Source of the DNA: Leifsonia sp. 71-9
GTDB taxonomy: Bacteria; Actinomycetota; Actinomycetes; Actinomycetales; Microbacteriaceae
Direction: 5' to 3'
Assembly (NCBI RefSeq): GCF_001898805.1
Contig: NZ_MKVJ01000023.1
Span: 1-64,000 of the forward strand
Length of the DNA stretch: 64,000 bases
Position 1 is the stretch's first letter, and every line of letters starts with the position of its first letter. The translations under genes and the position numbers were made by a program. This document shows positions 57,090 to 64,000 of this stretch, piece by piece. The notes under the pieces are model-generated. The model did no database searches, was not told the DNA's origin, and was given only the letters and a program-made list of their open reading frames with translations.

Positions 57090-58108
57090 GCGCCGTCACC
57101 GTCGACCGGCGCCGCCGCGCCGGTCGCGCCACCCGCGTGGCCGTGATCCTCGGCGCGCTGCTGCTCGTCGCCGCCGCCGTCTCCCTCACCCTCGGGGACG
57201 CGGGAGTCGCGCCGGAGGACGTGCTCGCCGCGCTCGTCGGCCGGGCGGACCGGCTCACCTCCTTCGTCATCCTGGACCTGCGTCTGCCACGCCTGCTCGC
57301 CGCCGCGCTGGTCGGCGCCTGCCTCGGCGTGTCGGGTGCGCTGATCCAGTCCGTGGCCCGCAACCCGCTCGCGAGCCCCGACATCATCGGCATCACCGCC
57401 AGCGCCAGTGCGGTCGGCTCGGTCGCGCTGGTCTGGTTCGGCCTCACCGGCCTCGCCCTGTCGGGCGTCGTCCTCGTGGGGACGCTGGTGGCCGCCCTGC
57501 TGATCTACGCGCTCGCCTGGCGCCGCGGCGTGAGCGGGTACCGCTTCGTGCTCGTCGGCATCGGGTTCGCCGCGATCGCCTCCGGCGTCGTCTCCTACGT
57601 GCTCACCAAGGCCGACCTCAGCGACGTCCAGAGCGCGCTGGTCTGGATCACGGGCAGCCTCAACACCGTCGGCGGCGTCTCCCTCGTGGTTCTCGCCGTC
57701 GGCGCTGTGATCCTCCTGCCGTGCGCCCTGCTGCTCGGGAGGCCGCTGGCGGCGCTCGGCCTCGGCGACGACACCGCCGCCGGGATCGGCGTGCGCGCCG
57801 AGCGCACCCGGCTGCTCGTCGTCGCGGTGGCGGTCGCGCTCGCCGCGCTCGCCGTCTCCGTCGCCGGGCCGATCGGCTTCGTCGCGTTCCTCGCGGCCCC
57901 GATCGCGCGGCGGCTCGTCGGCCGCGGCTCCCTGGCGCTCGTCTCGTCGGCGCTGGTCGGCGCCCTCGTGCTCCTGCTCTCGGACATCGTCGCCCAGTTC
58001 GCCGTGCCCGGCGTCGTGTTCCCGGTCGGGGTCGTGACCGGCATCGTCGGCGCCCCCTACCTGCTCTGGCTGCTCACCCGCACCAACCGAATCGGCCGAG
58101 GAGGCTGA
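57086..58108 (+). CDS. Siderophore ABC transporter permease 2 (FecCD type)
   Basis: 340 residues, second FecCD-type subunit: [39 protein letters not shown], then [22 protein letters not shown], with the closing [19 protein letters not shown] helix. GTG 57086 overlaps the preceding stop. Heterodimer with permease 1 is the FepD/FepG arrangement. Confidence 0.93.
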   Translation: MSAVTVDRRRRAGRATRVAVILGALLLVAAAVSLTLGDAGVAPEDVLAALVGRADRLTSFVILDLRLPRLLAAALVGACLGVSGALIQSVARNPLASPDIIGITASASAVGSVALVWFGLTGLALSGVVLVGTLVAALLIYALAWRRGVSGYRFVLVGIGFAAIASGVVSYVLTKADLSDVQSALVWITGSLNTVGGVSLVVLAVGAVILLPCALLLGRPLAALGLGDDTAAGIGVRAERTRLLVVAVAVALAALAVSVAGPIGFVAFLAAPIARRLVGRGSLALVSSALVGALVLLLSDIVAQFAVPGVVFPVGVVTGIVGAPYLLWLLTRTNRIGRGG

Positions 58109-58109
58109 C

Positions 58110-58910
58110 ATGACCGCTGCACACGAGCTCGTCGCTCGCGACCTGACCCTCTCGTACGAGGGCCGCGTCGTCGTGGAGGGCCTCGACCTGACCATCCCGC
58201 CCGGGCGGGTGACGGCGATCGTCGGGCCCAACGCCTGCGGCAAGTCCACCCTCCTGCGCGGTCTCTCCCGGCTGCTCGCGCCGGCCGGGGGATCCGTGCT
58301 GCTCGACGGCGCCGACATCCACTCCCTGCCGACGAAGCAGGTCGCCACCCGGCTCGGGCTGCTGCCGCAGACCCCGGTCGCGCCGGACGGGATCACCGTG
58401 GCCGACCTGGTGTCGCGCGGGCGCTACCCGCACCAGGGCTGGTTCCGGCGCTGGACGGCGGAGGACGACACGGCGGTGTCGGAGGCGATGGCCGCCACCG
58501 GGATCACCGAGCTGGCGGAGCGCTCCGTCGACGAGCTCTCCGGCGGCCAGCGCCAGCGGGTGTGGATCGCGATGGCGCTCGCGCAGCAGACCGACATCCT
58601 GCTGCTCGACGAGCCGACGACCTTCCTCGACATCAGCCACCAGATCGACGTGCTCGACCTGCTGCTCGACCTGAACGCCGCTCGCGGTGCGACCGTCGTC
58701 ATGGTGCTGCACGACCTCAACCTCGCCGCCCGCTACGCCGACCACCTGGTCGCGATGCGCGCCGGCTCCATCGTCGCCGCGGGGGACCCGTCCGAGGTCG
58801 TGACGGCGGAGCTCGTGCGGGACGTGTTCGGCGTGGAGTCGGTCATCGCCAGCGACCCGGTGACGGCCACGCCGCTCGTCGTCCCGCTCGGGCGGCACCA
58901 CCGCGTGTAG
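58110..58910 (+). CDS. Siderophore ABC transporter ATP-binding protein (FepC type)
   Basis: 266 residues. Walker [16 protein letters not shown] (about 36-50), Q-loop [24 protein letters not shown] typical of siderophore ATPases, signature [15 protein letters not shown], Walker [13 protein letters not shown], switch His in [13 protein letters not shown]. Starts one base after the permease 2 stop. Last gene of the operon. Confidence 0.95.
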   Translation: MTAAHELVARDLTLSYEGRVVVEGLDLTIPPGRVTAIVGPNACGKSTLLRGLSRLLAPAGGSVLLDGADIHSLPTKQVATRLGLLPQTPVAPDGITVADLVSRGRYPHQGWFRRWTAEDDTAVSEAMAATGITELAERSVDELSGGQRQRVWIAMALAQQTDILLLDEPTTFLDISHQIDVLDLLLDLNAARGATVVMVLHDLNLAARYADHLVAMRAGSIVAAGDPSEVVTAELVRDVFGVESVIASDPVTATPLVVPLGRHHRV

Positions 58911-59239
58911 CGCGGGCAGAGTGCGGAACGGCTCGGCGTAGCCGGCAGCGCGTCCCGCCCGGTGCCGGCTGCCACTCGGGTGAGGGCGCCTATCGGCTCC
59001 ACTCCTGGCCTGGGTCTCGACCGGCGAGCGGGGACGCGTTGCCAGCCTCGTCGTGTCTGGCAGCGAACATCGCGACCGTGGTCGGACGGATGCGGCTCAT
59101 GCCAGGTCCAGCGGGACACCACCGAGTCGCGCCGGGGGCGCGGCATCAGGGTGGCAACGCCTGGAGTCTACGTCCGGGCCCCTTCGCCCGGCCATCCCCC
59201 CGGGAGGTGTCGCCGTGCCGCTCGTGGAAGAATCGAGGC
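58911..59239. other. 329-bp gene-free interval before hisS
   Basis: It holds one possible hairpin, AGCCGGCA (58940-58947) with TGCCGGCT (58963-58970), which may end the siderophore transcript, and weak promoter candidates near 59228. No tRNA, small RNA or credible reading frame could be supported. Confidence 0.5.
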
Positions 59240-60532
59240 ATGGCCTCACCGATCACCCCGCCCCGTGGCATGCGCGACTTCCTCCCCGCCGAGAAGGCAC
59301 GACGGGAGCACGCGCTGGGCGTGATCCGCCGCAGTTTCGCCTCCCACGGGTTCGACGAGATCGAGACGCCGGTCGTCGAGGATGCGGCGCGCCTCCACTC
59401 CGGCCTCGGCGGCGACAACGAGAAGCTCGCCTTCAGCGTGCTCAAGCGCGGCCTCGACGCCGACGACCTGCGCGCGGCGCTCGAGTCGGGCGACACCCTC
59501 GCGCTCTGCGACCTCGGGCTGCGCTTCGACCTGACCGTGCCGCTCGCCCGCTTCTACGCGACGCACCGCGGGGAGCTCCCCCCGGTGTTCCGCTCCATCC
59601 AGATCGCGCCGGTGTGGCGCGCCGAGCGGCCGCAGAAGGGCCGGTACCGGCAGTTCGTGCAGTGCGACATCGACATCATCGGCGAGGGCTCCCAGCTGGC
59701 CGAGGTGGAGCTGATCACGGCGACCGCCGCGACGCTGGACGCCCTGGGTCTGCAGAACTGCACCATCCGCATCAACGACCGCCGCATCCTGAACGGCCTG
59801 CTCGAGTACTGCGGCTTCGAGGAGTCGCGCTGGCCGCAGGTGCTGATCTCGGTCGACAAGCTCGACAAGATCGGCGCCGAGGGCGTCGTCGCCGAGCTGA
59901 GCGAGGGCGGCGCCGACGCGGCGGCCGTGCTCGGCGGCATCCTCGCCGGCCTCGAACCGCACCTGGCCGACGGCGGCGTGGAACTCACGGTGGAGGCGAT
60001 CTCGCAGATCCTGCCGACGGGCGTCGACGCGGATGCCGTCGCGGCGCTGGAGGCGCTGGCCCACGCGCTCGACACCCTCCCGGACGGCGTGCGCCTGCGC
60101 TTCGACCCGACGCTCGTGCGGGGGATGGGCTACTACACCGGCACGATCTTCGAGATCGCGCACCCCGGCTCCGGCAGCTCCGTCGGCGGCGGTGGACGCT
60201 ACGACGGCATGATCGGGCGGTTCCTCGGCACCGACGTGCCCGCGTGCGGGTTCTCGATCGGGTTCGAGCGCGTCGTCGACCTGATCGAGCTGCCCGACGA
60301 CGAGGGCGCCGACTCGGTCGTGCTCGTCTACGACGCGGCCGTCCCACTGGACCGGCTGATGGCGGTCAAGTCGGCCCTCGTCGCCGAGGGACGCCGGGTG
60401 CGGCTCGACCGGCGCGCGAAGAACCTGAAGGGCGTGCTCGACCGGGCCGCCGCCTCGGGATACCGCTCCTTCGCGTTCGTGAACGCCGACACGGCCGACG
60501 CGGCGGCGCTCGAGATCAAGCCGCTGGGATGA
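59240..60532 (+). CDS. hisS: Histidyl-tRNA synthetase
   Basis: 430 residues, class II synthetase. MASPITPPRGMRDFLPAE start, motif 2 FRSIQIAPVWRAERPQKGRYRQF, HisA-type loop LVRGMGYYTGTIFEI and motif 3 ACGFSIGFERVVDLI. The anticodon-binding domain (residues 330-430) is complete. ATG 59240 gives the natural PPRG-DFLP start. Overlaps the DUF1349 gene by 4 bp. Confidence 0.96.
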   Translation: MASPITPPRGMRDFLPAEKARREHALGVIRRSFASHGFDEIETPVVEDAARLHSGLGGDNEKLAFSVLKRGLDADDLRAALESGDTLALCDLGLRFDLTVPLARFYATHRGELPPVFRSIQIAPVWRAERPQKGRYRQFVQCDIDIIGEGSQLAEVELITATAATLDALGLQNCTIRINDRRILNGLLEYCGFEESRWPQVLISVDKLDKIGAEGVVAELSEGGADAAAVLGGILAGLEPHLADGGVELTVEAISQILPTGVDADAVAALEALAHALDTLPDGVRLRFDPTLVRGMGYYTGTIFEIAHPGSGSSVGGGGRYDGMIGRFLGTDVPACGFSIGFERVVDLIELPDDEGADSVVLVYDAAVPLDRLMAVKSALVAEGRRVRLDRRAKNLKGVLDRAAASGYRSFAFVNADTADAAALEIKPLG

Positions 60533-61140
60533 GCGGCTGGGAGGCGGACAGCCCGCTCGCGATGCATCCGGTCGCCTGGGACGACGGAGCGTGGACCACG
60601 CCGCCCGCCGCCGTGGAGCACGACGGCGACGCCCTCGTCGTCACCGCCGTCGAGTCGAGCGACGCGTGGCGCACCACCTCGTACGGCTTCGTCCACGACA
60701 CCGAGCACGCCCTCCTCGCGCCCTTCCCCTCCGGAACGGCGATGGAGGTGTCGTTCACCGGCGACTTCTCCCAGCAGTTCGACCAGGCCGGGCTCTTCGT
60801 GCGCGTCTCCGACGAGGAGTGGACCAAGGCGGGCGTGGAGTTCGCCGACGGCGCCCTCCAGCTCGGCGCGGTCGTCACGCACCGGTTCTCGGACTGGTCG
60901 GTCGCTCCGGTCGCGGCGTGGTCGGGAGCGCCCATCACGGTGCGGGTCAGCCGCTCGGGCGACGCGCTCACGATCCGGGCGCGTTCGGGGGAGGAGCCGT
61001 TCCGCCTCGTGCGGGTCGCCTACCTCGACCCGGACGCCACCGCCGAGGCCGGCCCGATGCTCTGCGCACCCACCCGCGCCGGTCTCGTCGTGCGCTTCGC
61101 GTCGTGGACGATCGGGCCGGCCGACCCGTCCCTCCACTAG
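60529..61140 (+). CDS. DUF1349 domain-containing protein
   Basis: 203 residues, beta-sandwich of the DUF1349 family: a DAWRTTSYGFVHDTEHALL start, FSQQFDQAGLFVRVSDEEWTKAGVEF and APITVRVSRSGDALTIRARS strands, and LCAPTRAGLVVRFASW close to the C-terminus. No signal peptide. The family resembles carbohydrate-binding lectin folds; substrate unknown. ATG overlaps the hisS stop. Confidence 0.82.
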   Translation: MSGWEADSPLAMHPVAWDDGAWTTPPAAVEHDGDALVVTAVESSDAWRTTSYGFVHDTEHALLAPFPSGTAMEVSFTGDFSQQFDQAGLFVRVSDEEWTKAGVEFADGALQLGAVVTHRFSDWSVAPVAAWSGAPITVRVSRSGDALTIRARSGEEPFRLVRVAYLDPDATAEAGPMLCAPTRAGLVVRFASWTIGPADPSLH

Positions 61141-61224
61141 CCGCTCCGGGCGGCGGCGCTCCGGCGGTCCCGCCATTCATCGCAAGCATCCAGCCGCGGG
61201 CACGGGCTGTTCACCCGGCTTCAC

Positions 61225-61230
61225 TAGACT
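61225..61230 (+). promoter_or_regulatory. -10 element of eno
   Basis: TAGACT 39 bp before the eno start; a start point near 61237 would place the seven-codon leader ORF at the very 5' end of the transcript. The -35 is weak. Confidence 0.4.
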
Positions 61231-61234
61231 TGCG

Positions 61235-62549
<1,315 letters not shown>

Positions 62550-62565
62550 CGCACCCGCAGCACCC

Positions 62566-62595
62566 GAGGGCCCCCGTCGCGAGACGGGGGCCCTC
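62566..62595. terminator. Terminator of eno
   Basis: GAGGGCCCCCGTC (62566-62578) pairs perfectly with GACGGGGGCCCTC (62583-62595) around GCGA, 17 bp after the eno stop. The following TCGTGCGTT is only weakly U-rich. Confidence 0.85.
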
Positions 62596-62730
62596 GTGCG
62601 TTCACTGTGGAGTTGCTCACAGGCGGCGACGCGGGAGGGGCGCGCACGGGGTGGTGGGAGGTGATCGCCTACGATGAATGAGGGGCCGGCAGGCTCCGCG
62701 TCCGTGTCGTCCGTCCAGCCGGGAGGTGCC

Positions 62731-63432
62731 ATGCCGAAGCGGCCAACGCTCCCGAACACGACGCCCGCGCCAGAGAAGCGCCCGGCGCCCGCGACGGCCC
62801 CGACCGCGAAGGCCGCGTCGGCGGGTTCGCCGACGAAACCGACGAAACCGGCGAAACGCTCCGCCCAGGCGAAGGCCGCTCAGCCATCCACGGCGCCGCG
62901 GAACCGGTCGTCCGCGCCGAAGCCCACGACGCACACGGTCGCCCCGGTCATGTCCGCGCCGACCGGCACCGGCCGCTGGCTGCGCGGCATCCACTTCTCC
63001 GCGTTCTCGCTGGTGATGATGGGCATCCTGGTGCTGGCGGTCGTGATCCTGGCCCCGACGCTGCAGGCGTTCGCGCAGCAGCGGTCGCAGATCGCCGATC
63101 AGCAGGCCATCGTCGACACGTTGAACAGCCAGGTCGATGCGGCGAAGGCGCAGCGCGCCCGCTGGAACGACCCCAGCTACATCCGCGCCCAGGCCCGCGA
63201 CCGGCTCTACTACGTGATGCCCGGCGAGACGAGCTACCTGGTCATCGACGACCGCCCGCCCGCCGCCGCGTCGACCGATGCGCCCGTGAGCTCCAAGATC
63301 CAGCAGACGCACACCGACTGGGCCGGCTCCCTGTTCGGCTCGTTCATGGGGGCGGGCCTCACCGAGGCGACCCCGGCGCAGCTGAGCGGCCAGACCGGCA
63401 CCCCGGCCCCGACACCCACCCCGACCAAGTGA
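62731..63432 (+). CDS. Septum-formation initiator (FtsB/DivIC-like)
   Basis: 233 residues. A long Pro/Ala/Lys-rich cytosolic tail (1-80), one membrane helix (about 89-111), a short coiled coil (114-143) and the FtsB/DivIC motif RWNDPSYIRAQARDRLYYVM, then a Pro/Thr-rich extracytoplasmic end. Part of the cell-division complex with FtsL/FtsQ in this family. ATG 62731 follows GGGAGG; ATG 62674 overlaps TACGAT and is judged too early. DUF501 gene follows. Confidence 0.87.
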   Translation: MPKRPTLPNTTPAPEKRPAPATAPTAKAASAGSPTKPTKPAKRSAQAKAAQPSTAPRNRSSAPKPTTHTVAPVMSAPTGTGRWLRGIHFSAFSLVMMGILVLAVVILAPTLQAFAQQRSQIADQQAIVDTLNSQVDAAKAQRARWNDPSYIRAQARDRLYYVMPGETSYLVIDDRPPAAASTDAPVSSKIQQTHTDWAGSLFGSFMGAGLTEATPAQLSGQTGTPAPTPTPTK

Positions 63433-63442
63433 GCACCGCACC

Positions 63443-63958
63443 ATGACCAGACCGCCGTTCGACCCCGTGACCGACGAGGACATCGCCACCGTCAGCCGCC
63501 AGCTCGGCCGGCCCGCCCGCGACGTCGTCGGCATCGCCGCGCGCTGCGTCTGCGGGCGCCCCACCGTCGTGTCGACCGCTCCGCGCCTCGCCGACGGCAC
63601 GCCGTTCCCGACGTTCTACTACCTGACCCACCCGGCGGCGACCGCGGCGATGTCGACGCTCGAGGCGACGCAGGTGATGAACGAGTACAACGACCTCCTG
63701 GCCGAGGACGAGGAGGTGCGCGCCCGGTACGCCGCCGCGCACGAGCAGTTCCTCGCCGACCGGGAGTCCATCGGCGTCGTCGAGGAGATCGCGGGCATCT
63801 CGTCGGGCGGCATGCCGACCCGGGTGAAGTGCCTCCACGCGCTCGCGGCGCACGCGCTCGCGGCCGGCCCGGGTGTGAACCCGATCGGCGATCTCGCGCT
63901 CGCCCGCGGCGACTGGTCGCCCGAGGTCTGCGAGTGTCAGGTCGACGTGACGGAATGA
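63443..63958 (+). CDS. DUF501 domain-containing protein
   Basis: 171 residues matching DUF501: VSRQLGRPARDVVGIAARC, CGRPTVVSTAPRLADGTPFPTFYYLTHP, and a C-terminal GMPTRVKCLHALAAHALA segment with G-x-NPIGD. Contains Cys/His residues that could bind metal. Function unknown, but it regularly sits between the divIC-like gene and a Ppx/GppA phosphatase. Stops with an ATGA overlap. Confidence 0.9.
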   Translation: MTRPPFDPVTDEDIATVSRQLGRPARDVVGIAARCVCGRPTVVSTAPRLADGTPFPTFYYLTHPAATAAMSTLEATQVMNEYNDLLAEDEEVRARYAAAHEQFLADRESIGVVEEIAGISSGGMPTRVKCLHALAAHALAAGPGVNPIGDLALARGDWSPEVCECQVDVTE

Positions 63959-64000
63959 GCGCAGGCCTGGGGGGAGGCCGTACGCGCCGGGGACGGGCGC
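63955..64000 (+). CDS. Start of next gene (probably Ppx/GppA phosphatase), cut by window
   Basis: The ATG overlapping the DUF501 stop opens a frame (MSAGLGGGRTRRGRA) that runs off the end. The identity is inferred only from the conserved eno-divIC-DUF501-ppx order; too little sequence is present to test it. Confidence 0.35.
   Translation, partial: MSAGLGGGRTRRGRA

Noticed and set aside
58911-59239. Small RNA or gene in the gap before hisS
   Set aside because: Only a weak hairpin is present; reading frames there are fragments of the long shadow frame that runs into hisS.

Overview
The window is high-GC DNA with tightly packed, often ATGA/GTGA-overlapping genes. It contains a DtxR/IdeR-type iron box, many TAnnnT-N6-8-start (leaderless-type) gene starts and the actinobacterial blocks metG-tatD-rsmA-ispE, glmU-prs, rplY-pth-mfd and eno-divIC-DUF501. 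This fits an actinobacterium, most plausibly a Microbacteriaceae member close to Leifsonia (inference from gene content and order; no database search was possible).

Positions 1-7,114 are the accessory part. A small EspC-like type VII secretion protein precedes a 441-residue toxin with a helical N-terminus and a C-terminal TNT (tuberculosis necrotizing toxin, NAD+ glycohydrolase-type) domain. Downstream is a mosaic array of six related immunity-like copies. One has three in-frame stop codons and one is fused and frameshifted. Interleaved are two ADP-ribosyltransferase-fold proteins, a zinc-ribbon protein and small unknown proteins, nearly all translationally coupled. The ART-fold proteins appear to lack the usual catalytic Arg and Glu. 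An 83-bp stretch of the toxin gene is repeated at the window edge. This is my leading candidate for an undescribed system.

Positions 7,348-16,031 hold housekeeping genes (metG, tatD, rsmA, ispE), a large LuxR-type ATPase regulator and a ROK repressor. From 16,260 to 23,393 a ROK-controlled operon combines a split sugar ABC transporter with a PHP/YhfV-type phosphotriesterase homologue, a ROK kinase, a YhfX-type PLP protein and a GlmS/NagB-II-like SIS protein. It looks like an uncharacterised route for an amino-sugar or glycosyl-amino-acid compound.

Positions 23,403-35,593 carry an ABC-F ATPase, a GNAT acetyltransferase, aidB, a fused teichoic-acid-polymerase/GT4 protein, a MarR regulator, tRNA-Gln, glmU, prs, a GT1 glycosyltransferase divergent from a TetR regulator, and a small membrane protein. 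Positions 35,698-44,875 form a sugar-acid island: gnd, two oxidoreductases, an IclR regulator with matching operators at two promoters, an MHS transporter, an FAH hydrolase, an SDR (5-ketogluconate reductase-like), an L-idonate dehydrogenase-like enzyme and gluconokinase. Together these could convert idonate or ketogluconates to 6-phosphogluconate and then ribulose 5-phosphate.

Positions 45,054-64,000 hold rplY, pth, a membrane protein, an alpha/beta hydrolase, a PPTase-like protein, mfd, nhaA, a VOC protein, mazG, an iron-box-controlled siderophore ABC transporter, hisS, a DUF1349 protein, eno, a DivIC/FtsB-like protein, a DUF501 protein and the start of one more gene. Several gene ends carry long palindromes belonging to at least two recurring families, in which each arm can also fold on itself.
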